Of a stretch of DNA of 64,000 nucleotides, positions 8,279 through 16,752 are shown piece after piece (within the stretch, counting starts at the first letter, position 1; each line of letters begins with the position of its first letter). A program made the translations under genes and the position numbers. The stretch lies in contig NZ_JAQIOY010000003.1 of NCBI RefSeq assembly GCF_028023555.1, forward strand, positions 372,001 to 436,000, given 5' to 3'. Below the pieces are notes generated by a model that saw nothing but the letters and a program-made list of their open reading frames with translations, was not told the origin of the DNA and did no database searches. Source of the stretch: Thalassococcus_A lentus. GTDB lineage: Bacteria; Pseudomonadota; Alphaproteobacteria; Rhodobacterales; Rhodobacteraceae.

Positions 8279-8427
8279 GTCTTCGCGACACGCAAGCCGC
8301 CGCCGACGGCGGGTGTTCGCATGCCCCGCTAGGGTGACACCTCGCCCGGATTGCGCAATATAGATATACGTCGGTGACTCGGCCCGCGCAGACATGGCGG
8401 GCATTAGGCAAGTTCAGGAGCAGCACA

Positions 8428-9597
8428 ATGATCCGCAAGACCTTTCGCGTTTTGGCTGGCGCCATGACTCTGGCGCTGATGGCGACCAGTTCATTTGCTT
8501 TTGACACAAGGGCAAAAGCTGCCTTTGTGCTGGATCAGACAACCGGAACCGTGCTGCTCGCCAAACGTGCTGATGATGCATTGCCGCCCGCCTCCATGTC
8601 CAAGCTGATGACGCTCTATCTGGCGTTTGAGGCCGTACGCGATGGGCGTCTGCGACTGGACGAACAACTGCGGGTCTCTCAGCATGCAATGGATTACGGG
8701 GGCTCGACCCTGTTTTTGAAAGCAGGCGAACGAGTGTCCGTCGAAGACCTGATCCGCGGGATTATCGTGCTGTCAGGCAACGATGCCTGTGCCGTGATCG
8801 CCGAGGCCCTGTCACCCGACGGGACCGAAGCAGGCTTTTCACGCATGATGACCCAACGGGCGCAGCAATTGGGCATGACCTCTTCGGTTTTCAAAAACTC
8901 CAACGGCTGGCCTGCTCAGGGACATGTGATGTCGATGCGCGATCTGGCTTTGTTGGCACGGTTGCTGATCGAGGAATTCCCCGAATTCTACCCGATGTTC
9001 GCGCAAAAAGAGTTCTTGTTTGACAGCAAGGAAAGCCAGAACCGGTTCAATCGGAACCCATTGCTTGGGCTAGGCATCGGTGCGGACGGGCTGAAAACCG
9101 GTCACACAAGAGAAGCCGGTTACGGGCTTGTCGGCTCGGCCAAGCAAGGTGATCGCCGGGTGATCTTTGCCATTACCGGCCTCGACAGTTCCGCAGCGCG
9201 CGCCGAAGAGTCCGAAGCCATCGTGAACTGGGCTTTCCGCCAGTTCGCCGAACAAACCATCGTGAAATCGGGCAATGCTCTGGCACAGGCCGATGTCTTC
9301 ATGGGCGCAGAAGAAAGCGTGGGACTGGTTGCGAAGGACGATGTGACTCTGTTGCTTCCGGTGGCCCGTCCCGAAGGTCTGAAAGCCGAAGTCGTCTACA
9401 CTGGCCCAATCGAAGCACCAGTTACCGAAGGCCAGCGCCTTGCTGAACTGATCATCCAGCCCGAAGGACTGGAGGAAACACGCGTGCCATTGTTTGCCGA
9501 AAGCACCGTTGACGCTGGCGGATTTCTGGATCGCATGACAGTGGTCAGTCAGGTTTTGCTCAAGCGACTGCAAGATCGTTCCGGAGATGCGATGTAA
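8428..9597 (+). CDS. D-alanyl-D-alanine carboxypeptidase (PBP5/6 family)
   Basis: This periplasmic low-molecular-mass penicillin-binding protein trims the terminal D-Ala from peptidoglycan pentapeptides. The 389-residue precursor has a signal peptide ending near SSFAFD (residue 24). The three active-site motifs are present: SMSK (about residue 58), SGN (about 118) and KTG (about 220), followed by a PBP5 C-terminal beta domain. A short amphipathic C-terminus could anchor it to the membrane. ATG 8428 has CAGGAG upstream and starts the signal peptide. The stop TAA overlaps the tmk ATG by one base. Confidence 0.95.
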   Translation: MIRKTFRVLAGAMTLALMATSSFAFDTRAKAAFVLDQTTGTVLLAKRADDALPPASMSKLMTLYLAFEAVRDGRLRLDEQLRVSQHAMDYGGSTLFLKAGERVSVEDLIRGIIVLSGNDACAVIAEALSPDGTEAGFSRMMTQRAQQLGMTSSVFKNSNGWPAQGHVMSMRDLALLARLLIEEFPEFYPMFAQKEFLFDSKESQNRFNRNPLLGLGIGADGLKTGHTREAGYGLVGSAKQGDRRVIFAITGLDSSAARAEESEAIVNWAFRQFAEQTIVKSGNALAQADVFMGAEESVGLVAKDDVTLLLPVARPEGLKAEVVYTGPIEAPVTEGQRLAELIIQPEGLEETRVPLFAESTVDAGGFLDRMTVVSQVLLKRLQDRSGDAM

Positions 9598-10232
9598 TGG
9601 GCCGCGGGCTTTTCATCAGCTTTGAAGGCATCGACGGCTCTGGCAAATCCACGCAAGCGCAAATGCTGGCAGAACAGCTGCGCGCCGAAGGCTTTGACGT
9701 GATCCTGACCCGCGAGCCCGGCGGCAGCCCCGGCGCCGAGGAAATCCGGGCGTTGGTTTTGCAAGGTGATCCTGATCGCTGGTCTGCAGAGGCAGAACTG
9801 CTGCTCTTTACCGCCGCGCGCCGCGATCATCTGGAACGCACGATCCAGCCTGCGCTGGACGCCGGAAAGATCGTAATTTGCGATCGTTTTGCAGACAGCA
9901 CACGCATGTATCAGGGGCTGTCGCGCGGTGATCTGCGTGGGGCGGTGGACACATTGCACCAACTGATGATCGGAATTGAACCAGATCTGACCCTTCTGAT
10001 CGACATGGACCCGGCCGCAGGGCTCGCCCGCGCCAAAGCCCGGGCCACCGAAGAAGAACGGTTCGAAGATTTCGGCGTGGATTTGCAGGAAAAGATGCGC
10101 GCAGGTTTTCTCGAACTGGCAAACGAATATGCAGACCGGTTCCGGGTGATTGACGGCAACCGGACACTGGAAGCTGTCTCAACCGACGTGCGCGCAACGC
10201 TTGATCCGCACCTGGAGCGCACACCAGCATGA
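9597..10232 (+). CDS. tmk: Thymidylate kinase
   Basis: Tmk phosphorylates dTMP to dTDP. The 211-residue protein has the P-loop FEGIDGSGKST at residues 7-17, the DRFADSTRMYQG dTMP-binding segment near residue 96 and a LID region EERFEDFG near residue 155. Its start overlaps the carboxypeptidase stop by one base and its stop overlaps holB as ATGA. The three genes therefore form one translationally coupled operon; tmk-holB is a very common pairing. Confidence 0.97.
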   Translation: MGRGLFISFEGIDGSGKSTQAQMLAEQLRAEGFDVILTREPGGSPGAEEIRALVLQGDPDRWSAEAELLLFTAARRDHLERTIQPALDAGKIVICDRFADSTRMYQGLSRGDLRGAVDTLHQLMIGIEPDLTLLIDMDPAAGLARAKARATEEERFEDFGVDLQEKMRAGFLELANEYADRFRVIDGNRTLEAVSTDVRATLDPHLERTPA

Positions 10233-11347
10233 GCGACGACACGCTGCCAGAGCCGGATTGCGTTCCCGGCGCACCCCATCCCCGTATGACCGCGCAATTG
10301 TTTGGTCAGGCCAAGGCCGAAGCCGATTTTCTGACAGCCTATAATTCAGGGCGTCTGCACCACGGCTGGCTGCTGACCGGCCCGCGCGGCGTTGGAAAGG
10401 CGACATTGGCGTGGTCCATTGCGCGGTTCCTTCTGTCGACGCCAGACGACGAAGGTGACGGATTGTTCGGAGCGCCGCCACCGCCATCCACTTTGTCCGT
10501 TGACCCCGAGCACCCGGTGGCCCGGCGCATGCAGGCATTGTCCGAGCCGGGGCTGTTCCTTTTGCGGCGTGGTCCGAATGAAAAAGGCGATAAACTGGCC
10601 ACGGACATTCGCGTCACCGAAGTGCGCAAGCTGCAGGGCTTTTTCGGATTGTCGGCCGCCGATGGCGGACGGCGGGTCGTGATCGTGGATTCCGCCGATG
10701 AACTGAATGTTCAGGCCGCCAATGCGATCCTTAAGATGCTTGAAGAGCCCCCTGCCCGCACCACCTTGTTGCTGATCGCTCATCAGCCTGCCGGATTGTT
10801 GCCAACCATTCGGTCACGCTGCCGCGAATTGCGTCTGGATCCGCTGGGCCAGCAGGACATGCAAAGCGCTCTGCAACAAGCCGACATTGAAGTGCCTGAA
10901 GGCGAAACCGAAGCTTTGGCCGCGCTTGCAAACGGATCCGTTGGTGCAGCGGTCCGTTTGCTCAATCTGGATGGTCTCGCGCTCTATCGCGATTTGCTTT
11001 CTGTCTTGGGCAGCCTGCCCAGACTGGATCGCCCGCGACTGTTGGCCTTGTCGGACAGCTGCGCAGGCAAAGGGCGCGAAGACCGGCTGGATCTGCTGCT
11101 GACACTGGCGGACCAGCTTGCTGCCCGCATTGCCAGAACCGGGGCCACCGGCCAGCCGCCCGCCGCACAGATTGCGCCCGGCGAAGCGGAAACACTGCTT
11201 CGCCTTGCCCCGGATCAGAGGTCCGCCCGCCTTTGGGCAGAAGCAGCCCAAAAGACCGGAGACCGGGCCCGGCATGCCCGCGCGGTGAATGTCGATCCCG
11301 CTGCATTGGTTACCGATCTTCTGCACAGTCTGGCACGCGCCGTCTGA
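10229..11347 (+). CDS. holB: DNA polymerase III subunit delta'
   Basis: Delta' is part of the clamp loader at the replication fork. In the 372-residue protein the Walker A-like loop is GPRGVGKA near residue 50, with Ala in place of Ser/Thr. That agrees with the known inability of delta' to bind ATP and is not damage. The SRC arginine-finger motif appears in TIRSRCREL near residue 195. LKMLEEPP, typical of clamp-loader subunits, lies near residue 172. A metG- or tatD-like gene often follows in relatives, but here the strand switches and accessory genes begin. Confidence 0.95.
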   Translation: MSDDTLPEPDCVPGAPHPRMTAQLFGQAKAEADFLTAYNSGRLHHGWLLTGPRGVGKATLAWSIARFLLSTPDDEGDGLFGAPPPPSTLSVDPEHPVARRMQALSEPGLFLLRRGPNEKGDKLATDIRVTEVRKLQGFFGLSAADGGRRVVIVDSADELNVQAANAILKMLEEPPARTTLLLIAHQPAGLLPTIRSRCRELRLDPLGQQDMQSALQQADIEVPEGETEALAALANGSVGAAVRLLNLDGLALYRDLLSVLGSLPRLDRPRLLALSDSCAGKGREDRLDLLLTLADQLAARIARTGATGQPPAAQIAPGEAETLLRLAPDQRSARLWAEAAQKTGDRARHARAVNVDPAALVTDLLHSLARAV

Positions 11348-11407
11348 TCGCAGGGCCGGTCCGTCACCTGTTTTGCCACGGGCCAGCACCCACAACAGAA
11401 CTGACAA

Positions 11408-11540
11408 GAAAAAACGCCCGAGCGGGGGGCTCGGGCGTCAGTTACGGAACGAGGGACAGTGAAGGTCTCACGGGGGTTCCGGCCCCGCGATCCTGATAAA
11501 AAGATAGGCTCGAAAGACACAGTTTGTAGGGGTCTAAAGC
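11408..11540 (-). ncRNA. Candidate small RNA or long structured 3' UTR
   Basis: The 239-base space between holB and the DUF2235 gene holds no ORF worth calling. Read on the minus strand it contains a TTGTCA hexamer near 11560, an inner GC-rich hairpin (11475-11493, CGGGG with CCCCG) and a very strong terminator with a six-T tail. This arrangement would suit an independent small RNA of about 120 bases or a 3'-UTR-derived one. No known family was recognised, so this is only a candidate. Confidence 0.22.
11414..11438 (-). terminator. Strong Rho-independent terminator
   Basis: A perfect 10-base GC-rich stem (11414-11423 with 11429-11438) has a 5-base loop. It is followed on the minus strand by six T residues. 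It would end transcripts coming from the DUF2235 gene or the candidate small RNA, and may also stop holB read-through. Confidence 0.88.
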
Positions 11541-11586
11541 TTTCGTGAACTAAAAAGTTGACAAATCCAAAGCCCGGATCGGCAGA

Positions 11587-12642
11587 TTATCGCGCAAATT
11601 GCGCCACAGCCTTGTCAGGCAGGCTTTGCGCGAGGGTCGGATGAAGACTTTCTGAACGATCTGAACCCACTAGCCGTGCTTTTCGAAGCAGAAACAGTTT
11701 ACTCAGGCCGGCCCAGCCCCCAATCGACGGGGCTTCGACATCTTGTGGAAATCGGGAACGCCAGTCCTCGGGGCAGTCGATACCGCAGGCCACCAGTTTC
11801 TCAAGCATCCAGACCAGTGGAATATTGGCCAAGGGTCGGGCCGCTTCATAGCCGCTGAGCTGTCCACCCACGTCGCCATGCGTGCCACGAAACCAGACCT
11901 GTTCGACCTTGCCGTCAAAACCCGGCGGGCAAGACCACAGCACCGGCGCATAGGCCAGACGCCGTTCATCATGGGCCAGGGCGTGAAAACCATGCTTGAT
12001 GGTCCGGCCCAATTCGTGGCTGTGAAAGGCATGTTCCGTTTCGGTCATCCGCCACAACACCGGAAACCGCAGGCCCAGCGCTTTGACCGTATCCCAGACG
12101 CCGACCATCTCGATAGGAGACGCATCATGGCAATTTGCCGTGGCAAATTCCTGCGCTGATGTTCCATCCGGATCATAGCGGTACAGGCGATAAATCTGGC
12201 GAATATTGCGCTCTGTCGCGCATTCCGCCCGCAGCAGACCGACCCGGTCGATCACCCCCGCCAGAGATCGAACGGCATAGGCCCCGCGCGAATACCCCAA
12301 CAAGAAGATGCGGTCGCCTTCGCGGTAGCGTGATGCCAGGTAACCATAGGCCCGGCGGATCTGCCGATTGATGCCCCGCCCCATCATCACGTCCGGAGTG
12401 GTTCGCCAGTCCGGCCATTGCACACCGGATTCATAGAACAGCGATGCATGGCCGTTTTCGGACAGCAGCTTGTAGGTCAATCCGGCATTCGTTTCCCGCC
12501 CCGGCTCGAGCGACGACATCGTTCCATCCAGAATGATGACATGATCGACGGGACCGCGATGCCGACTGTAGGTGGAATGGCCAGAGGCAAAACGCCTCCG
12601 GAACCACCCAACAACCCGGTCACTCAGCAGCGATCGCAACAT
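11587..12642 (-). CDS. DUF2235 domain alpha/beta hydrolase-like protein
   Basis: This 351-residue protein carries the DUF2235 fold, an alpha/beta hydrolase that includes type VI secretion phospholipase effectors (Tle1). The nucleophile elbow GYSRGAYAVRSLAG is near residue 117, an early VDHVIILDGT strand near residue 33, and a GTHGDVGG motif with the usual catalytic His/Asp environment near residue 253. There is no signal peptide and no secretion genes nearby, so an effector role is not supported. Its start overlaps the end of the CoxL-like gene by 23 bases, so the two are expressed together. Confidence 0.8.
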   Translation of the reverse strand: MLRSLLSDRVVGWFRRRFASGHSTYSRHRGPVDHVIILDGTMSSLEPGRETNAGLTYKLLSENGHASLFYESGVQWPDWRTTPDVMMGRGINRQIRRAYGYLASRYREGDRIFLLGYSRGAYAVRSLAGVIDRVGLLRAECATERNIRQIYRLYRYDPDGTSAQEFATANCHDASPIEMVGVWDTVKALGLRFPVLWRMTETEHAFHSHELGRTIKHGFHALAHDERRLAYAPVLWSCPPGFDGKVEQVWFRGTHGDVGGQLSGYEAARPLANIPLVWMLEKLVACGIDCPEDWRSRFPQDVEAPSIGGWAGLSKLFLLRKARLVGSDRSESLHPTLAQSLPDKAVAQFAR

Positions 12643-14917
12643 CCTTTAACAGCTCCCACACACGCTGCGGTGTGAATGGCATATCCACTTGCCGCACACC
12701 CCGATCCCAAAGCGCATCCTGAACCGCATTCGACACAGCCGCGAGCGCGCCAACGGTTCCCGCCTCTCCGCAGCCTTTCATGCCGAGCGGGTTGGCGGTG
12801 GATGGAACAACTTCGGTTTCGAAGCCAATCATGGGAACATCATCGGCCCTTGGCATAGCATAGTCCATGAACGTCGCCGTGAGCAGCTGTCCGTCTTCGT
12901 CATGCACAACCCGTTCGGTCAAAGCCTGCCCGATACCCTGCGCAATGCCGCCATGGACCTGACCTTCTGCCAGCATCGGATTGATCAGGTTGCCGAAGTC
13001 ATCCACCACGTTGTAGCGATCAACAACGACGCTGCCAGTTTCAGGGTCGATTTCGACCTCGGCCACATGCGCACCATTGGGGAACGAACGGCCCGGCAGT
13101 TTCGCCTGCGCCGCCCAGCTGAGCAAATCCTCACGCCCCGCATCGCGGGCCAGTTTGGCCGCTTCGAGCATGGTCGGCGTCAGATTGGAACCTTCGGCCC
13201 GGAACCGTTCGTCATCAAAGCGCACGTCATCCGGTGAAACACCCATTTCAGCGGCAAGGAACTCGGAAAAGCCCTGAATCATATCCGCGACAGCCACCAA
13301 TGTGACATTTGCCTGAACCGTGACAGAGCGCGAACCGCCAGTGCCGCCACCAGTCCGGATACGGTCAGAGTCGCCCTGCACCACCGAAATCTGATCGGCC
13401 GGGATACCGGTCTGATCCGACAGGAACTGCGCAAAGACCGTTTCATGGCCCTGACCATTGCTCTGTGTGCCCACATAGATCAACGCACCGCCGTCTTCGG
13501 TGAACTCAACCTTCACGTCTTCATGTGGCTGACCAAGAATGCTCTCGATGTAGTAACAAAGCCCCTGCCCGCGCAGTTTGCCTTGCGCCTCTGACGCCGA
13601 CTTGCGCGCGGCATAGCCAGTCAAATCCGCAGACTGGGCCACATGATCCAGAACCCGATCAAAATCGCCGACATCATAAGTCTCGCCCGGGATGGTCTTG
13701 TAGGGAAACTGATCCGGCTTGATGAAGTTGATGCGGCGCAATTCCCATGGGTCCAACCCCAACTCGCGCGCGGCCCGATCCATGACCCGTTCCAGAACGT
13801 AAATCGCTTCGGGTCGGCCCGCGCCGCGGTAGGCGTCCACCTGTGTGGTGTTCGTATAGATGCCCTCGCAAGTGTAATAGGCCGCCGGAATGTCATACAC
13901 GCCCGTCAGAATGCGGGTGAACAAATTGGTCTGGATCGGCTGGCCGAACTGACTGTTGTAAGCGCCAAGGTTGCAGACGGTATGCGCCCGGTATCCGGTG
14001 ATCCGGTTGTTTTCATCAAATGCCAGCTGTGCCTTGGTCACCAGATCGCGGCCATGGTGATCAGACAGCATGGCTTCGGTCCGGTCCGACATCCAATGGA
14101 CAGGACGCCCCAAAACCATAGCGGCATGGCTCATTACGAAATATTCGGGATAGGGCATGCCTTTCATACCGAAACCGCCGCCCACATCCGGGTTGGTCAC
14201 ACGAATTTTGTCTTCGGACAGTTTCAGAGCTTCGACCATTTGGGGGATGATGCCCCACACGCCCTGTCCACTGAATGCAAGATGCAGCCGTTCGCCATCC
14301 CATTCTGTATAACAGCCGCGCGGCTCCATTGAGTTTACGATCACACGGTTGTCTTCGATATCCAGCGTTACGGTGCGCGCGGCTGCTTCGAATGCCGCCG
14401 CGGTCTCGTCTTCCAGCCCGAGGCCAAAGTCAAAGGCACGATTGTCAGGCGCTTCGGGATGGATCGCCTCTCCTCCGGCCCCAAGGCCAAGATGCACGGG
14501 CAGATCTTCGTAGTCGAATTCTATCAGTTCGGCAGCGTCGCGTGCCTGCTCCAGTGTTTCGGCAACCACCAAGGCCACCGCTTCGCCGACATAACGCACA
14601 CGGCCCTCTGCCAACAAAGGCCGCTTGGGCGCGGCGCCGTCACTGCCATCACGGTTTTTTACAAGCGCGCCATACATGCCGGTGTTCAGGCCCGCGTCCA
14701 GCAAATCCTGTCCGGTAAGAACCAATTCGACCCCGTCTGCATTTCGGGCCTCTTCAACATCCAGCGTGGTGATCTGCGCATGCGCCACAGGCGAGCGAAA
14801 CACAAAGGCCCGCAAACTGCCTTCGGGTGCGATGTCGTCAATGTAGCGGCCCTGACCGGTCAGGAACCGCGTGTCTTCAACGCGTTTGACTGGCTGACTT
14901 TTCCCGAATTTATCCAT
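12620..14917 (-). CDS. Form-II CoxL-like molybdopterin-binding hydroxylase large subunit
   Basis: This 765-residue protein belongs to the xanthine dehydrogenase/aldehyde oxidase/CO dehydrogenase large-subunit family and binds the Mo-cytosine-dinucleotide cofactor. The signature AYRGAGR near residue 358 is that of form II enzymes; true aerobic CO dehydrogenase has AYxCSFR. The proposed catalytic Glu lies in GCGEAGTVGAL near residue 717. GAGGGG precedes the ATG. No genes for the FAD (CoxM) or 2Fe-2S (CoxS) subunits occur in the window, so this is an orphan large subunit whose electron-transfer partners must be encoded elsewhere. The substrate is unknown, possibly an aldehyde or N-heterocycle. 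Confidence 0.88.
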   Translation of the reverse strand: MDKFGKSQPVKRVEDTRFLTGQGRYIDDIAPEGSLRAFVFRSPVAHAQITTLDVEEARNADGVELVLTGQDLLDAGLNTGMYGALVKNRDGSDGAAPKRPLLAEGRVRYVGEAVALVVAETLEQARDAAELIEFDYEDLPVHLGLGAGGEAIHPEAPDNRAFDFGLGLEDETAAAFEAAARTVTLDIEDNRVIVNSMEPRGCYTEWDGERLHLAFSGQGVWGIIPQMVEALKLSEDKIRVTNPDVGGGFGMKGMPYPEYFVMSHAAMVLGRPVHWMSDRTEAMLSDHHGRDLVTKAQLAFDENNRITGYRAHTVCNLGAYNSQFGQPIQTNLFTRILTGVYDIPAAYYTCEGIYTNTTQVDAYRGAGRPEAIYVLERVMDRAARELGLDPWELRRINFIKPDQFPYKTIPGETYDVGDFDRVLDHVAQSADLTGYAARKSASEAQGKLRGQGLCYYIESILGQPHEDVKVEFTEDGGALIYVGTQSNGQGHETVFAQFLSDQTGIPADQISVVQGDSDRIRTGGGTGGSRSVTVQANVTLVAVADMIQGFSEFLAAEMGVSPDDVRFDDERFRAEGSNLTPTMLEAAKLARDAGREDLLSWAAQAKLPGRSFPNGAHVAEVEIDPETGSVVVDRYNVVDDFGNLINPMLAEGQVHGGIAQGIGQALTERVVHDEDGQLLTATFMDYAMPRADDVPMIGFETEVVPSTANPLGMKGCGEAGTVGALAAVSNAVQDALWDRGVRQVDMPFTPQRVWELLKDVAIAAE

Positions 14918-14984
14918 CTGCTGTCCCCTCTGTGACTTAGCCGGACACTAGCGGGGATCACCGGGTTGTCCAGTGGGGGCGTGC

Positions 14985-16118
14985 CTATCCGCCGTCGCCA
15001 GTCGGGTGCGTCAGCGTAACGACACGCCGCGCGCCGTAGCCGTTAAAGCCTGTGGTAATGGCCGCCGCATAAGCGCCCATGCCCTCGAGCAGAACATGAT
15101 CGCCATCCGCGCAATCGCCGGGCAATGCAACCGGGCTGGGCAGCTTGTCGAGGCTGTCACAGGTTGGCCCGAAGATCGTTGTCGGCTCTGAGCGGCCTGT
15201 GCGTTCGACCCCATCGGCAGAAATCACGCGCAGACGCGAGCCGGGTAGCAAATCACGCCATTCAGACAGACCACCGTAGATTCCGTCATTCAGATAGACC
15301 GCCCCGGGCACTTTGGCCTTGATGCGAACCGCCAGCTTGAAGGCCTCAGCGACCATGGCGCGCCCCGGCTCGCACACCAATGGCGGCGGAACATCGAAGT
15401 GATGGGCTGTGGCCTGCTGGATCGTTCGGAACACCGCCGGAATATCCGGCGCCGCGCCTTTGCGATGCGCCGCAAATCCGCCGCCGACGTTTAACCGGTG
15501 CAGGGTCACGCCTGCGCGCGCCGCCGCTTGTGCGGCCTCGGCGATGTAGGCGGCCCAGACTTTCGGTGCTTCGCATTGCGTACCGGGGTGAAAGGTGACC
15601 GACGGCAATCCACCGCGCGCAACCACGTCCTGCAACAAGCCCGTCACCCTATCGGGTTCGGCACCAAACTTTTCCCCAAAATCATAAGCCGCGCCTTTTA
15701 GTGGCAGCTTGAGCCGGACAGCGATTTCGCAGCCAGTGATGTTTCCAAGCTTGTCCAGCTCGCTCTTGCGATCGATGGACCACGATGCCACCTCAAAGCT
15801 GCGTCCCTGCTCGATCTCTGCCAGAGACCGGATCGGGTTGTGATAATGCAGAACCGCACCTGGACAGACCGCCCGCACCAGAGCCATCTCTGCTGGCGAG
15901 GCGATGTCAAAAGTCTGCATGCCGGCCTGCACCAAGGTCGCCAGCACTTCTGGCTCCGGGTTTGCCTTGACCGCGTAGGTCACGAGCCCCGGGAAATCGC
16001 GGCGGAACTGTTCGGCGGTTCGGCGCAGCACCCGCGGATCAAAAAAGAACACCGGCTCGTCCGGGTTGTTCCGCAAAAGCCAGTCCACCGGATCAGAAAG
16101 AAAGCGTTGCTCAAGCAT
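14985..16118 (-). CDS. Fold-type III PLP-dependent basic amino acid decarboxylase (ornithine/lysine/DAP type)
   Basis: This 377-residue enzyme has the alanine-racemase-like barrel of eukaryotic-type ornithine decarboxylases. The PLP lysine is Lys51 in TYAVKANPEP. TFHPGTQCE lies near residue 190 and CEPGRAMVAEA near residue 265. The second-subunit active-site loop GPTCDSLDKL has its cysteine at about residue 320. The CDSLD loop favours ornithine/lysine decarboxylation over meso-DAP. ATG 16118 has AGGCAGG upstream; a GTG at 16145 is the alternative. It is divergent from an Lrp-type regulator and close to an APC permease, which suggests a polyamine or lysine-degradation role. Confidence 0.82.
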   Translation of the reverse strand: MLEQRFLSDPVDWLLRNNPDEPVFFFDPRVLRRTAEQFRRDFPGLVTYAVKANPEPEVLATLVQAGMQTFDIASPAEMALVRAVCPGAVLHYHNPIRSLAEIEQGRSFEVASWSIDRKSELDKLGNITGCEIAVRLKLPLKGAAYDFGEKFGAEPDRVTGLLQDVVARGGLPSVTFHPGTQCEAPKVWAAYIAEAAQAAARAGVTLHRLNVGGGFAAHRKGAAPDIPAVFRTIQQATAHHFDVPPPLVCEPGRAMVAEAFKLAVRIKAKVPGAVYLNDGIYGGLSEWRDLLPGSRLRVISADGVERTGRSEPTTIFGPTCDSLDKLPSPVALPGDCADGDHVLLEGMGAYAAAITTGFNGYGARRVVTLTHPTGDGG

Positions 16119-16238
16119 CAGACCTGCCTTGATATTGAAAATCACCTGTCTTGCTCAGCTTGCGGGCTGAGATCATCAAATACGATTGGCAAAATAGACA
16201 TATCGTCTTTATGTTTCATTCAAAATGACGAGGCACTG

Positions 16239-16670
16239 ATGCAGATAGACGAAACAGACCGCGAATTGATCGCATTGCTCGCTGAAAACGCGCGTTTGCC
16301 AGTGGCTGATCTGGCCAGAAGGCTTGGCATTGCACGGACAACAGTTCAGGCGCGCATGGAGCGGTTGGAATCCCGCGGATTGATTGCCGGATACACACTT
16401 CGACGCGGTCCGGGCCTGCGATCCCCGATCCGGGCGACCATCTTGGTGGGCATTGAACCGCGAGCAGGCGCCGCTGTTGTTGCCCGCCTGCGCACCCTGC
16501 CCGTTGTCGAGGCGGTCCACACCACATCGGGGCGTTTCGACCTGATCGTAACGCTTAGTGCCGACAGCACCGAAGCACTGGACAAAACGCTTGACCTGAT
16601 CGGCGAAGCCAAGGGCGTTCGTAGTTCAGAAAGCCTGATCCATCTCACAACCAAGATCGACAGGGGCTGA
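16239..16670 (+). CDS. Lrp/AsnC family transcriptional regulator
   Basis: This 143-residue regulator has an N-terminal winged helix-turn-helix (residues 5-60, LPVADLARRLGIARTTVQARMERLESRGLI) and a C-terminal RAM effector-binding domain (about 70-140). The start at 16239 gives the classical MQIDETDRELI N-terminus; the frame stays open far upstream but that is antisense to the decarboxylase gene. It is read divergently from the decarboxylase, and 82 bases separate it from the APC permease. It probably senses an amino acid and controls one or both neighbours. Confidence 0.92.
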   Translation: MQIDETDRELIALLAENARLPVADLARRLGIARTTVQARMERLESRGLIAGYTLRRGPGLRSPIRATILVGIEPRAGAAVVARLRTLPVVEAVHTTSGRFDLIVTLSADSTEALDKTLDLIGEAKGVRSSESLIHLTTKIDRG

Positions 16671-16752
16671 ACCCGCGCCCGGATGTCATCTTGTGCGATC
16701 GACAGACGGGGCCTAGCCTGTCCGCCAATTACCCAAGACGCAGAGCATTCTC

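Noticed and set aside
10229..11347. HolB inactivated by a changed Walker A (GKA instead of GKS/T)
   Set aside because: Loss of the Ser/Thr is normal for delta' subunits, which do not bind ATP.
11587..12642. Type VI secretion phospholipase effector
   Set aside because: The DUF2235 fold fits, but no VgrG, PAAR, adaptor or immunity gene is nearby and the gene overlaps a metabolic enzyme gene.
12620..14917. True aerobic CO dehydrogenase (form I CoxL)
   Set aside because: The active-site signature is AYRGAGR, not AYxCSFR, and coxM/coxS are absent.
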